Source of the DNA: Tubulanus polymorphus
Taxonomy: Eukaryota; Nemertea; Palaeonemertea; Tubulaniformes; Tubulanidae
DNA: 64,000 nt
Assembly (NCBI RefSeq): GCF_964204645.1
Contig: NC_134025.1
Location: 29,790,001 to 29,854,000, forward strand
Direction of reading: 5' to 3'
A model generated the notes under the pieces. The model had not been told where the DNA came from and did not search any database. It saw only the letters and a program-made list of their open reading frames with translations. The stretch's first letter is position 1. The number at the start of each line of letters is the position of its first letter. Positions 11,266-24,253 of the stretch are shown here, piece after piece. The position numbers were made by a program, and so were the translations under genes.

Positions 11266-13506
11266 TACAGTACAGTGTTTCTACATACCATTGATTGCGA
11301 TTTGTCAATTTTCCATTTTTCAACCTTATTGAACTTTATCATCCAGAATACATTATAATGAAATCGAATAACGAAATATGTACATAATTCCCGCGTATAA
11401 AACCCATAATTAGTCTACAGGGAAGGTATTCTACAGTGTATAAAACGTCCAGTTCCGGAGCTGGGACCAAGAGATTAATTTGTCAAACCCATTTTATCTC
11501 TCAACCGTCCTCATTGTTTTTGTTCTCATCATTACCGGAATATTCCCTTTCCGAACTTTTCGCATAGCATTATTTGCACCTCATACCATCATTTAAGATA
11601 TATTTGAAGAATATTTCGCAGTTCAAAGCACTTTGAAGTCGGAAAAGCTTCCTGTGAGCTCGGTGATCTGATGACAGATCCATTATACGGTGATCGCATT
11701 GAAGACAGCTATTACGTATTGTAGGCAGTTGCAAATTAAATGCGCCTTTAGACTTTTTTTGAAATTACAACAAAAACTTCCGAAGCATTAAAACACCGAA
11801 AATAGCCCAGGTGAGTAATGGCGCATACTCAGAGAAAAATGAACCCCGCAAAAACTAGATCTAATTTAATCTAACTCTGAAGCCATTTGATGATTGATAG
11901 TCAATATCAACTGCAGTCGTTTCATTCTAATTTTCATTCTAATTCAAAGTCTACATATCAAACATATTCTTTGTCACATGGACTGATTTCTGTTCGTTAA
12001 AATTGGACACAAATAACTCATTTACGGTGGATGATTATTTCACCGGAAAAATAACGACAGAGAAATGAAATGAATATAAAAACAAAGCATGCTTCAGGTA
12101 GACTTTTTTCGCCAATCAATCCAGATGCAATCAACCCAAGTAAACCACGGGGAACAACAAACATACATCATATCGACCGGAGACGACACGGATCGCAGCA
12201 GCTCGTCTTGATTCTCAGCGCTTCAATTGATTCGATTTCGTCCATTTAAACCTGTAATACGAAGCTTTAAAAGAAGACTTTATCGCATCAGGAAATCATA
12301 AAAGTGCAATACATAACCTACTTCAATCTTCCGAGCAAATATGAGACGACAGGAGATATGAAGATCAGTTGATTTCCTCATTGGATGATTGCCTTTCCTT
12401 GGCATAGTTCAGTTCGGATGTTCTGAATAACTTGTCGATTCGATTTCCTTTCGGTTTTACCGAGCCATCAAAAAAATGTTTTTCATATCCAATTAACTCG
12501 TGATATACTACCCAGCACTACGACCAGTAGCCGTTTAAGCGTTGCGGTTTCTGGATAAAATTGATGAGACACGGGACATACTTTATCAAAATCATAGCGA
12601 TCCCTCTAAACCCAAGAGTTTGAAATTTAATGGGACGTCATCAAAATGTCACAGGTCTTCCCTCTCTCACTCTCCCTTTTAAGCTTTGTGATACATGCTT
12701 TTTAATAACTCGCCCATTGACGTTATTTTGTCCGTGTGTTTATGCAATTTATATGCAATGAATATTCCGATCAATTTTTGATGTGGCAGATCAGCCTAAT
12801 CTAACCTGTCTGTCTAGACAACTCATCACTCTAAATCCTGTTATTGATGTCTACCCCCAAAAAGAAAAGGTTAACGTTGCTTGTTGAGGTTCAGATTGAA
12901 GATACTCCTGCCATTCTTACTAAGACACGTCTATGATGGAAGTTATGTCAAAATGTCATGCAATTTGAATTGTCAGAAAAGAAGCTCATAAACATCCGTG
13001 GAATCATCACTGATTACATTGATGTACTCGTAGGAGAGCGAGTCAACTAGACTTCAATCAAAAATACGAAGTCAGTGAGGTAGGTCAGTTCTTGACACAT
13101 TTGTTTTACAAACGACACTACAATTCTCTTTCAAGTAGTTTTCTCGACTTTGCCTCTAACCCAATTTTATGGGATCTAATTTGTGGCTTGATTCCAGCGC
13201 AAATAAATGATGTGTATAAAGTCGTTATTTTGGGGAGCGATCATTAAAATGCATGCGCTCACTCGGGAAGCTGTTGAAACGAAAGTGTTTTTTGCATCTC
13301 CAGACATCAATATGATCATTAAAGCTTTCTTCCTGCAGACACTGTCCATGTTTCCAGTGATCGTAAAGCTTCAACGTTTGAAGAATAACTTACCATTCTA
13401 TGCTATCTACCAGTTCGTCGCCAGCATCTATTTTATTTCTTTGTACCAATTACGAAGACATCAAGTTACAACTGACTGAAGATCAGAAGACGCCGCGCGG
13501 CCCACA

Positions 13507-13929
13507 TTATCGTTTTAGCTGAAGACGTTTGTTACACTTTTTACAACCCGATGCATACGTCTCGAAACTTCTAAAAATACGAATCGTGCGGAGCTGAGGT
13601 TCTTGCACGTAAAAATCATACAAACGCTTCCTCGATGGGGTCACCGATACCTGAAGACTACATCTTTTACGTTCAAAGATATTTTGAGAAATACGCGATG
13701 CAGAAATTGAGAAGAACGTAGCATCGTCGTGTAATGTTGTATATTGTAAAGGACGGTAGTAGTAGTTACACCCACTCTCATCTATATGCCTGACTGGTAA
13801 CGACATCTTGATATCACACATTCCTCTCGGGAGAATAAAGAAAATCATTAGGGAACGTATAAGCCTCTTTAGGATTTCCTGAAGACTGATAGATAGCAAC
13901 AGATAACATGAAAGACAGTGAAGATGCAA
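13507..13929 (-). CDS. Hypothetical 140-aa protein, possibly secreted
   Basis: The longest unexplained open frame in the intergenic region, 140 aa. The N-terminus is hydrophobic with a signal-peptide-like start (MHLHCLSCYLLLSISLQ), the middle is tyrosine- and serine-rich, and it ends with a short cysteine pair in GCKKCNKR followed by basic residues. I recognise no family; a small cysteine-containing secreted factor is possible but not shown. There is no polyadenylation signal or splice pattern that I trust. It could equally be a chance frame or a single exon of a larger gene. Confidence 0.25.
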   Translation of the reverse strand: MHLHCLSCYLLLSISLQEILKRLIRSLMIFFILPRGMCDIKMSLPVRHIDESGCNYYYRPLQYTTLHDDATFFSISASRISQNIFERKRCSLQVSVTPSRKRLYDFYVQEPQLRTIRIFRSFETYASGCKKCNKRLQLKR

Positions 13930-16170
13930 ACAAATGATTCTGTCACAACTTTCTGCATTGGTCCACCTTCGTCTCTATACGATGATGACTATCGGTGATG
14001 TGTTTTACGACTTACGCGAAGTAGGAATCTCAACTGGGTTCTTTTAGTCGAGAGCAATTATCGTTGACAGAAAATTAAGATTTTCTTAGAAACAGACGAT
14101 TTATCTCAGTCAAAAACTGGCCGTAGATAATTCGAGTGTGTGTGAGGCGTCTTAACATTCTGAACCGAATCACAGGCGTTCACAATGAACATCAACGTTA
14201 TTACGCCTGCAGGAAATTTCAAGCGAAGTATCAGAATTTATTTCATCTCAAAACGATCAATTCGACACTGTGGAAGAAAAACAATAACGCCAACATCAAT
14301 TTTCAACGAAGCTGCGAAACATTGATAAAATTCTCAGAAAACGTCTCGCGTCAATATGAGAATCAATTAAAACAAGATTAACCAACCAGAAAAAAATTCC
14401 AATCTACTTGTATAGAGTACATACTTATAGAAACAGAGCAAATATTAGCAACATCTTATATTAATATCTATATTCATCTTACAGAATTCATGTCACTTCG
14501 AATGACCTTGTGTCGTGATCTAAGAGGTCAATGTTTATGGAGACCTTTACTGATCGAGGGGACATTCCCATATTTTAAGAACAAAAATTTCGTTTTAAAA
14601 TTGCATGTTCGTTTATAACCTAATTAATTTGAGACGAGAGCAAAACTCAAATAACAACTGCCGAGTATAGAATAGTTGATTCTCACATTTGGCTGAACAG
14701 CGCCAGGCCAACGTGCGGAATTTCGGCGAACTAAACAAAAAGAAACGACTGCGACTTCCGAGTCGCGCGCATAGTGCAGTCGTTTCTCCGGAAATGTGCC
14801 ATACTCCGACATTCTGCGAGGTTTTTTATCCAGAAAAAAATCTGAAAAATCTTTCAACACGAACAACAGACTGATATAGGTGTTCCAATCGCACCTCACT
14901 GGTACGAGCACGGCTGACTGTATGCTGCATGCCAACAACGAACTCGGACAAGACGTTTTTCAATAAAAGAAGGCATACTCCACGGAGATCCCATGTTTAT
15001 TCAATCAATCAATCAATTTCAGATACAAAAATTCGTTCGAAAAAATCTACAAACGGACAGCGTTAAGATACGATATTGAAAACTAAAAGCAAGTGCCATT
15101 TTTACAAAGCATTTTATAATCGATGATTTATCGTCATAAGTAAAATCATTCTCTTAACTACATTTAATACGTTTTCTCATCGAATACTAAGTCAATATCT
15201 ATATACATCGTTTTAATACCTAAATCTTCGAAGGTTTCAAAGAGCCAGTAAAATACACTGGAACATGTGGCAAAGAATGATTACGGACATTACGGACACT
15301 TGCCATTGATTCATAAATATAAATATAGAAAATTACAATCATAATTGTAGCGTATTGCAAAGAAAGTAGTTTAGAGAATTCTTAACGACTGAACAGAGGA
15401 GCGACGGGACAGTATACTCAGCAATAAATATGTTAAAGCGCTATAGAAGCCAATAGACCAGTGAATTAATAAATTACCAGACCCTACACTTACAACCATC
15501 GCATATTTACGAGCAGATATCATTTTCCACTAACTATCAAACTTCATTTTTTTTGATTCGTTTAAACTTGAGGTTGAATTAGAAATTAATCCGAATTGAA
15601 TGTATATCTATGGTATATATCTGATGATAAAAGTAAAATCAATCCGGCGATTCCACATGTCTATATCTACTTATATATACCACAGAGCTTGGACACCGAG
15701 CTCGTAGAGAAATGGTTATACTCAAATATTAAGTCATGATTACATTCGATTCATCGTTTTAAGTAAATTTTGATTTGTAAATTCTACATCAGTTTGACAT
15801 TAATAATCAACATATAAAACATGTCTCATCAAACCCTGTAAACATATATCATCATCACCAAACCCCTTAATGTCATTCATCTCAATAAATAAAACTTGAC
15901 GTCATCATTTGCAGCACATTTTACTCAGTTCCTTGTTATTTAAACGCTCTTAGTGAGAACGACGACCGGTAACTTTCATGACAAAACATACGTAAATGAT
16001 TTCTGCTAAATCATCAGAAAGTTTTTCTACAAACAAATAACAATCGACCGATCCTTCAACGATGGATACAAACACAAATAGTCGTTATCTATTCGACGAT
16101 CATATTCCGCACAAATTGCTGCGTCCGGTGATAAAAAATGTTCTTCTATTTTTATTGATGTTTGTCTGTT

Positions 16171-19100
16171 TTACACGACTGTCGACGCGCTAATTGTCGA
16201 CGTTCGCTGTCCATTATCCATTTTATTAGTGTCGTCATATTTTTTATGGTCATCAATTAAAGAACCGGTCGTGGACGGTGCTGAAGAAGCTGTCGAAGTG
16301 TTTAACAACGCGTTAGGATTCTTTTTATTGTACCGATTACTCAATCGCTTTCTGTCCAACGAATTGAAATTGCTTTCTCGTTCTTTCTCCATCAATCTAC
16401 GCGACGCTTCTTTGCGATTCTTTTCCCAGCGACAGTAAACAATTAGCAAGACTATCGTCAAGATAACAAGTGGTACTCCAACCCCGATACACACTCCCAT
16501 GATGATAATAGTTTTCTGTTGTTCATCCGCTGAAAAGTAGGAAACGTATTTAGATATTTACATCGAATATCGAGGGCTTTAGAATGTATGTATTTTCTAT
16601 AAAAATAATCAAATCATTATAGTCTGAAAGGTTGTATGAATGCTTGATTGGTAATATTCGGCTCACCGCTGGGGGTTAGAGCGCATTTACAATCCGATAA
16701 CACGCTGCAGTATTACGGATATCAACGGTCCGTCAATGAAGTACCCCTCGTACTAATTATCCCCGAGGAATTTCGGCAATCCTTGATTGATTAATTACTG
16801 AAGATTAAACACAGCGGGGAAACAAAAACACCAAGGCGATAAATGAAAATATTGACAGCTAGTTACTGTTTACAGGAGAATAGGCGCCATTAGTGTGTAA
16901 CAGTAATACTGAGACCTATATAGATGACGTATCATAGGGAACTAATTCATTTTTTTTCTCAAATTGACAAATACGATATCGCAGAAGCCCCTAGCTTCGG
17001 CAGAGCAACGCGAAATGTCAAAGCCCTATAAAGTCACACGGAAGCGACAACGGTCGGTATATTTGATTACTCAGACCAATAAAAGACTTCCAGATATTTA
17101 ACTGAAAGTTGCACCATCCAAGCCGACGGACGCCCTAGTCTGAATACCAGACGATGGTCGGGTTCCTCAGGCTGGTGTTGTGGGGGGTTCGGGGGAAGTG
17201 AACCAAGCACCTAAAATGTTCAAAGAGCCCTTCAAAAAGTGCTCGTCGTGTTTTTTGTTTGGAAAATGAAAAATGATCATTCCGTAAAAAGTCTTTAATT
17301 ACTCGTAAATATGTCATTATTGAATATTGGAGATAAATATTAATTCAACGCCATATAAATTATAAACGTTGTTTAAGTTTAGTTTATCGAAAAAAATCAT
17401 ATTTAAAATCAATCTTTTTTCAATAGGATAGTGCCCCTTTTTCAAGAAGATAGTGCCCCATTTCACTGTGAAAAAGTGTCATTTTTCCTTGGACTGCTCC
17501 TCGTTAAAAGCTCGGCTCGGGCCTTTTCCCCTACGTCGTTTAGGAACAACGGCTATAGATACTAGACACCCGTACAAAATATATACATACGACAATTTTC
17601 CTCGTCACTCAGGTCATTACTGCAATCGTTATAACCGTTACATCTCAGTCCCGGATCTAAACATTGAGCCGATTTAGTGCAACGGAATTGAGTCGGATTG
17701 AAACATTTCGGCAACTCTGAAAAAACAAAAGAGACAAATAGAATTATATGGAAATATGCAGAGGTCATAAGAAAGGTCATGAATTTTGATTTATTAGATT
17801 CCTAAACTGTAACTTGAGATTTTTGCTCTTTTTTAAGTTATTTCGTATTAAGTATGTATGTATATGTCTGGTTACATTTACACAACTGGGATATTTTCAC
17901 TCGATATCAAAAGCTTTGACACCAAAGCCACACTATAGCTAACTAATTACTCATTAACCTGAATTCGTAGGTTCCAGGGGCCTCTCAATACGGGCTAAGC
18001 TCATTTACGTTCTACAACCAATCTAACTGAATAACCGGGGTAAGACCAAAAAACTTTGCATTTTGTTAAGTCGATTGTGGACCGAAGTCCATATTTTAGA
18101 TTAGTGACCAATTCGGAATTCTTCAACCCTGAAATACATCGATGATTCAGAGATCAGTGAACTAATTCCGCGATCATCAGAATTAACTGAATAATCGCCT
18201 TATAAGTGACCTCGATTAAAACAGTTTTATAGGAAAACGTATTGAATTGAACGCTTCATCGAGTCGACTATATGTTAATCATGCAGAGTTCAATTTCCGA
18301 TCATCTACAACCGATACATGTTCCCCATAAGCCGTAATCATCATCCCCCAACCATTACTATTTTCAGATGACTTATTTCTCCATCCGGTTAGAAATACTG
18401 ATCACAGATAAAATGCAATGACAGTTACCAGATAATTACTCCGAATATATTGACTCTTTTGCTACAAAACAAGCCATATTTCATAGTTCACACTACTGTG
18501 TTGTGTACTAGTGATTGGTCAAAGTTGAAGAACATATTTCTTCGTAAATTTCGATGTTTCAATATTGCGATGTCTGAGTGCATAGAGATAGGATACTTAC
18601 GGGCATTTTTGCAATCATTGAAATAGATAACGGTATCATCTAAAAACATCCAACCGCTGTTTGTAGCTGTCCAATCCATTTGTATAAGTATCTAGAAAAC
18701 GGTAAATATATACGTTTAGATATTGTAACACAAATAGATCTACGAAATATTTCTGTTTTCTCCATGAGACAATCAACCCGAATTTTTGTAAACTGTAAGT
18801 CAAATACTGTCAGACAAATATGCAGCATGGGACATTAAATAACCGGTCATTTGACAGTTTTTAACTTCGAGCAATTGTTTTGATGAGTCCCGGTACACGA
18901 AACTAGCGATCCGAATTTTTCATCTAATGGTTCTCGATTAGATGTGATGGGTGTTTAATGGAGAAAGACACAGATAATAGACACAATTCCTACTATTTAT
19001 CAGACAATTAATCATTATATCAGCCATCAGAAAATAACTCCTATACCGGCAGGCTCGAAACAAATATAATCAAAAAAGTGTAAACCGAGGATATACATTA

Positions 19101-21331
19101 TAATGGTACAAAAATTGCTCAAGTCAAATACTGTCAAATCGTGTAAAGGGAAACTACATAATACTTTGTTTATTTACCTTAAATCCGTCAGCAGTTTGTT
19201 GAGTAATTGTATGTTCGATCAACTGATAAGGAGGACTGGGCGGGTTGATAGTTAACTCTTTCTTGAGAAGTTCAGTCTTCACACCTTTAGTATCTTGCAG
19301 TAAAACGCGTAAGGTCGGTTTTTGAGACTGGCTCAACTGGAAATAATAGCGGGTCCAGAACCGCAGACATCTGTTTTTACTGGTGAAGTTTAGTAGAGGT
19401 GAGATAAACTGGGCTTCATTTATCTTCGATAAAACTACCATATGTCCTTCCATATCTTTATCTACGTAAAAACAGAAACCGAACCGATGTTTTTAATACA
19501 ATCTTTTACAATCGTGAAAAAATTGTTTTATACTTCTAATGAATATAAATGAGGTTTTTGTTAAACTGGTATCATAAATCTTGGGTTTTCTCTGGAACAT
19601 AAAATCTGATGGGGCTGTCCTAGTTCTGTAAGTAGTTTTTGTTCTATAAACTTACTGTACGTGTGCTCTCTAATGTAAGTCTCACGTCCTGTGTGTTTTA
19701 CAGTCCATGCACCAGGCGGATTGCTTGTCCACCCGCAATCACCGTTTTCGAATGTGCAGTAAAATTTCGAACCCTCTGAAAAAAAAATTGTCGAAAATCT
19801 TAAAGAATTTTGTACTTAGAAATCGAGAAACTCCAATCAACGTTTATTGAAATGGAATTCTGGACTGCTTTCAATAGATAATGAGATTTTGATTTGATTT
19901 ATTATCCTCCCCCATTGGATTGGCATTCTCATTTATTTCTCTCCGATCTCGCCTTATTCTCGAATCGATGAAATTAATTTACTTTTCAAAAAGTACTGAA
20001 TAGAAGCGGGGCAGTTGTGAATGATGACACTAATTACTCGACCTCGGTTGACGACAAATTAGGATATCTACACACACACACACACGCCGGGGGAGTGCAA
20101 CAGATCGTAAACTATTGAAGCTTTACATTTTTCAGGGCAATTTGATGAGATGTGTATTGATAGTAATGTACAAATATAACGTAGAATTGAATGATTGCCA
20201 CTGTTAGAGATCTCTATACTCATGACAGCAGATACCGTAGTCGGGTTGAAGTCCTTATAAGGACAAGCGACTCAAATGTCAATACATTTCCTCGCGATAA
20301 CGAAGAGAAAACGGGAACCGATTTCCGCGTATGTTTTGGTAATTTCGCCTTAAAAAGAATAACTACCACACGTTTCTTAACAACGTATAGGAATCTGGTG
20401 GTAAACCCCGAGGGAATTAAAATAATGACTCAGTTTTAGTTGCGACCACAACACACCTCATATTTCCATGCTGACTCATTTAATATGGACAGTTTTAACA
20501 GTAACCGATATAGACTTGCACTTAAAACTACAGAATATTATATCCATTAATTCTTACATTTCTATCTATATTACGAATATGTTCAGTGGTATTTACAACT
20601 ATGGCCCGGTTTTGATAAACGTAGCCCTATATATCATATATCTTGTTGAGACATAAAATTGGTCGGTCACTTGAGTCCAGGTGGCGAACGTCCCTATATG
20701 TAAAATATCTATGCATGTCAATACATTGTATTACGATGCACGTTTTAACAATGAAATAATATATGGACCGTTTTTACTTTCTGGTGGTGTCATATACATA
20801 TTTTCTATATGATATTTTCTCTTCAGAAAGATGAGTAGTTAACGACGCCATTTGGAACAGGCAAATAAAAACTACAAAATCGTCAAAACGTTTAAAAAAT
20901 GTTCACCATTCCCATTACAATATACACAAAACGCTGACACACATATGTCGTATAATGCGTCTGTTGATTTTCACATATGAAAATACGTACACAGGTTTTT
21001 GATTGCCGCAATTAAAAATGAACTAGACGTTATATGTTGTTATACCACACAGTTTTGATATCAAAGCCAAAGAGAAATCGTACATTTGTGCTAGACGAGG
21101 TGAAATTGGAGTTGAGTGAACAGAATTACGATCAACTATTATCTTATCTTTGTTCGTGCCATTTGTCTTACCTGGTTTGGTATTTGGTTCGTTCGCTTGT
21201 GTTGTAGATTTGGCTACTGCAGCTGCCGAAGTCGATGAAATATTTAACCAGAACAAAATACTGAAACACAGAAGTCCAACAGAAATAGCCGACGACGCGC
21301 TCTCCATTCTTTGAAGAATTCGGCAACTCAA
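16171..21331 (-). CDS. MAM-LDLa single-pass membrane protein
   Basis: Six in-phase exons on the minus strand: 21331-21172, 19775-19656, 19461-19178, 18691-18601, 17716-17591 and 16529-16171; 379 aa from the first ATG, or 371 from the ATG at 21307, which gives a better signal peptide. Order: signal peptide, a linker, one MAM domain spread over exons 2-4 (four cysteines in FYCTFENGDCGW, NRCLRFW and NDCKNA), one six-cysteine LDL receptor class A repeat in exon 5 with the acidic calcium-binding end DLSDEENC, then a transmembrane helix and a tail of about 80 residues rich in basic and Ser/Thr residues. The tail ends STVV, fitting a class I PDZ-binding motif. MAM and LDLa modules are extracellular adhesion or ligand-binding domains. 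I do not recognise a named orthologue. Intron phases match at every junction. Confidence 0.85.
20070..20085. repeat. CA microsatellite in first intron of the MAM-LDLa gene
   Basis: A short uninterrupted run of alternating A and C inside the long first intron (19776-21171). Confidence 0.85.
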
Positions 21332-22332
21332 AACTAGTTATAACAAAACAGATATAGTCCAATGTCTATACGACAGTTATCTCTCCTGACAGTGGTGACG
21401 ACTCTTTCCAGTAATTATTACACACAAATATGATATGATCGTGGCAACTATTATGTAATTCAATGGTAGATTTTGATTCGTGACCTCATCTACGTAAATG
21501 CCGGCGTTACCATCATGTCGTGACTAACTAACGTAGAGCGACATACAGCGAGTAGAGCGAGACATTCGTTCCGATTACAAACCGAACGCCATACTGTGTA
21601 CAAAGGCCAGGGAGAACTAAGCTAACACAAAGGCCGGTATTCGCACAATAGCAGGCTGACTATGTCAATCCTTTTTCAACGGGTTCACCCGTCGAGTCGG
21701 CCCCCTTTCCAATCTAAAGATTAAGCCCTTAAACAAAACGCAGTTTCCTGTCTTAAAAAAAAGAATGTAGCGATTATTTTCCGTTTCTTTCATTGTTCAT
21801 TGAGTCAGTGAAGGGCTTTGTTAAGGCGGGAATATGAACATGGAATGCGCCGCGAGACGATACTCTGGAATAACTGATGGGCTGATTCATCCGTACGGGA
21901 AAATTTTGCAATCAAATTTGAGATGCAGGTTTTTCCGAGAAAATCTGAGACAATTACAACATTCTCGGTGCTTCATTATAAACGATCAGTGCGAGATAAA
22001 AATGATCGTCGTAATTACTGTAATCACTTTGAATCAAATTTCTTTTCATCGTTTTAGTACCAGCGATGCTCAGCCACGTGCGGGGAATCGGTTTGTAGCT
22101 CATATCATCGAATGCTCAGTTTGGACGGGAATGCTCAGCTAGCTTGACAGCTAGTTGACACAGGCACGGTTAGGCCAATGCAATTTTCAATATGTAAATA
22201 CATGTATTCATAAAACATATCCAGAAATAAACATACAAAAACACTAGTAAATTACTTAATAACTGTCTATTTATTATGTAAAACAACTCGACGACAATTT
22301 TATTCAGTTGGCCTTAAACACAAATCTTTAGT
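21332..22332. promoter_or_regulatory. Spacer between TOMM20 3' end and MAM-LDLa 5' end
   Basis: About 1 kb separating two minus-strand genes. It must hold the TOMM20 3'UTR (TTTATT, the reverse complement of AATAAA, at 22299-22304 and 22270-22275) and the promoter/5'UTR of the MAM-LDLa gene. I see no TATA box that I would call. The plus-strand frame at 21834-22142 has no recognisable content. Confidence 0.4.
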
Positions 22333-23444
22333 TCATTCTAAATCATCCATAGTCATCACTGTCGGTCCCTGTGAGGACGCTGCAGCTAATCTCTGAAAAA
22401 ATACGATTACACGTATCATCATTAAAATTATAGAAATAACTTCATTGAACTGTTAATCATACAAGTCTGAAAATGTTTCAGCTAGCGGTTTATATCAACA
22501 AATGCCTATAAAACGTTTATGTAAACATTTCAACTATATCTGAATGTTCATCTTCAGGAATACTAGAAACTTGCGGATACCTTTCTGGACTCCATTCATT
22601 CTTTAAATTATCATCACATACAAGTACACAGTGTTTCATCCATATGATAAGTTAGATACCTGATCACAGACTCAAACAGGAACTACTATAAGGATTGGAT
22701 TGAATACATACCGTTGGTGCTAATGACACCGATTCAATAAGTAATTGAAAAACTTGTGGAGGGAGAGTTTGCTGCAGTACTTGCAATAACTGACTCGGTT
22801 GACCACAAACAGCTACAGCATTGCTTAAATGTTCAACTCCCCTTTCAACATCACCTGAAATTAGATATCGATATAGAAATTAATATTATTTCTAAGGCAT
22901 CTATTGTTCGGAACTAGAAATGCTGAAAGTGAATTGAAATTATTGACTCTTTACCTTGAGCCAACAATTCTTCTCCTTTTTGAATTTCTTGCATGAAAAA
23001 CTTCTGCATAGCTTCTGTATCTTTAAGATCTGGAATCTGAAAAGAACATTAAAAATTATGTAATTTCAACTTACTATATAAAACAATGATTCACAAGAGC
23101 AGATTAATTAGAAATCAGGGATCAGTTACTCAGAAGTTGGTTAAAGCCTTTCATGAAAATCTTTTACAAACCTGACTTGTGCTTGTTGGTTTTTTAGTTT
23201 GTTGTTTAGCTTTTCTCCTCCCTACAAAAACGGAAAAATATCACAATCAAATTACTGTGAGAATTCTTTTAAAAGCAATCTCTAAATGCTGAATAAAGAC
23301 GACGTACGTACTTTCTCGGAGTTTCTCTTTAAACAATGGGTCACTTCTGCGTTTTCGATCGAAATAAAAGCAGTAACCGATGAAGCATAAACCAGCCCCT
23401 GCTGCAGCTATTCCAAATGTTGTTTTAGACATCATCATCATCAT
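22333..23444 (-). CDS. TOMM20: Mitochondrial import receptor subunit TOM20
   Basis: Outer-membrane receptor of the TOM complex that binds amphipathic presequences of proteins entering mitochondria. Five exons: 23444-23312, 23221-23172, 23036-22955, 22854-22712 and 22392-22333; 155 aa counting all five leading methionines (human about 145). Visible: N-terminal membrane anchor followed by the signature FDRKRRSDPLFKEKLRE, a basic linker, then the conserved PDLKD segment, GEELLAQGD and the TPR-type core NAVAVCGQPSQLLQVLQQTL, and an acidic end (DDLE). It lies head-to-head with TBC1D15. Oddity: translation starts in a run of five consecutive ATG codons (23430-23444), so the true first Met is ambiguous and the run may vary in length. 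Confidence 0.95.
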
Positions 23445-24253
23445 CGCTTACGATTTCCTACAAAAGGTGAAATTCATTCGACAAAATTAATTACAAAGTA
23501 ACTGAACTTATGAAAGGAAGCTTCATCTCAAAGTGGGAAACTGGACTCCTATCTTTCTTCAGATCGGCGGCAGGTCAGGACACGCAGTGAGGTAGACCTA
23601 ATTATTACCTGTCCTGCGGCCAGCGACACCAACATCACGTCGCCACGGCACGCACCACAAGTCAACAAGAATGATTGGTTATCTCTACTATAGACTACTA
23701 TCCGGCGCGGCGTGAGGCTGAACAGATCCCCACACAAGGTCATAATTAAACAAGTCTTTCGGAGGGAAATAGTCGTGACTTTATGTAGGATATAGACCGT
23801 CGGGCATACGGAAATATGTAGAAAATTGCTCGATAAAGAAACATTACCTCAAAAAATCAACCGGGGGCTATGACTAAATACTGCACTTGAAAACCATTTC
23901 CGGGTTTTGGACATCTGGTCGGACGCCATCAATACAATTTAATTGAAAATATATTGAAATACGAAGATGTAATTTAAACACCAATTTACTTATTTGAGCG
24001 TTTTTTAAATTGAATAAAATGCTACCGATAGAATGAATAAATTAAAATCATTGTTTCGATGGATGACTAACGTTAGATCGATCAATTTAAATGAATTGAA
24101 TTGATGATAGATTGATGATGATAAGTCATATGTTTCGAGCATATTTTTAGGATTTCTCGTGCAATAAAATCTAGGAATCTATACGTGGCATGGCATTAGT
24201 TTATAGAGAGTTTAAACCAATCTGATAGAATAGCAGTACGCAGACAGAGAATA
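23445..24253. promoter_or_regulatory. Divergent promoter region TOMM20 / TBC1D15
   Basis: About 810 bases between the two start codons, which point away from each other. Both 5'UTRs and promoters must lie here. The part near 23560-23720 is visibly richer in G+C and CpG than its surroundings, as in many housekeeping promoters. No specific transcription-factor site can be supported. Confidence 0.45.

Larger units (their letters stand above)
9301..16170. other. Long intergenic region, mostly without recognised genes
   Basis: A foldback element (10414-10532), a dispersed retroelement-like motif (about 11227-11265) and one longer minus-strand open frame (13507-13929) are listed separately. Otherwise I see AT-rich DNA with small unsupported frames, including 13207-13479 and 14624-14938. 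The right end contains the 3'UTR of the minus-strand MAM-LDLa gene. Confidence 0.5.

Noticed and set aside
13507-13929. Assignment of the 140-aa frame to the IL-17 or another cystine-knot cytokine family
   Set aside because: The cysteine pattern and the expected W/Y and proline motifs do not line up; only the small size and terminal cysteine pair are similar.
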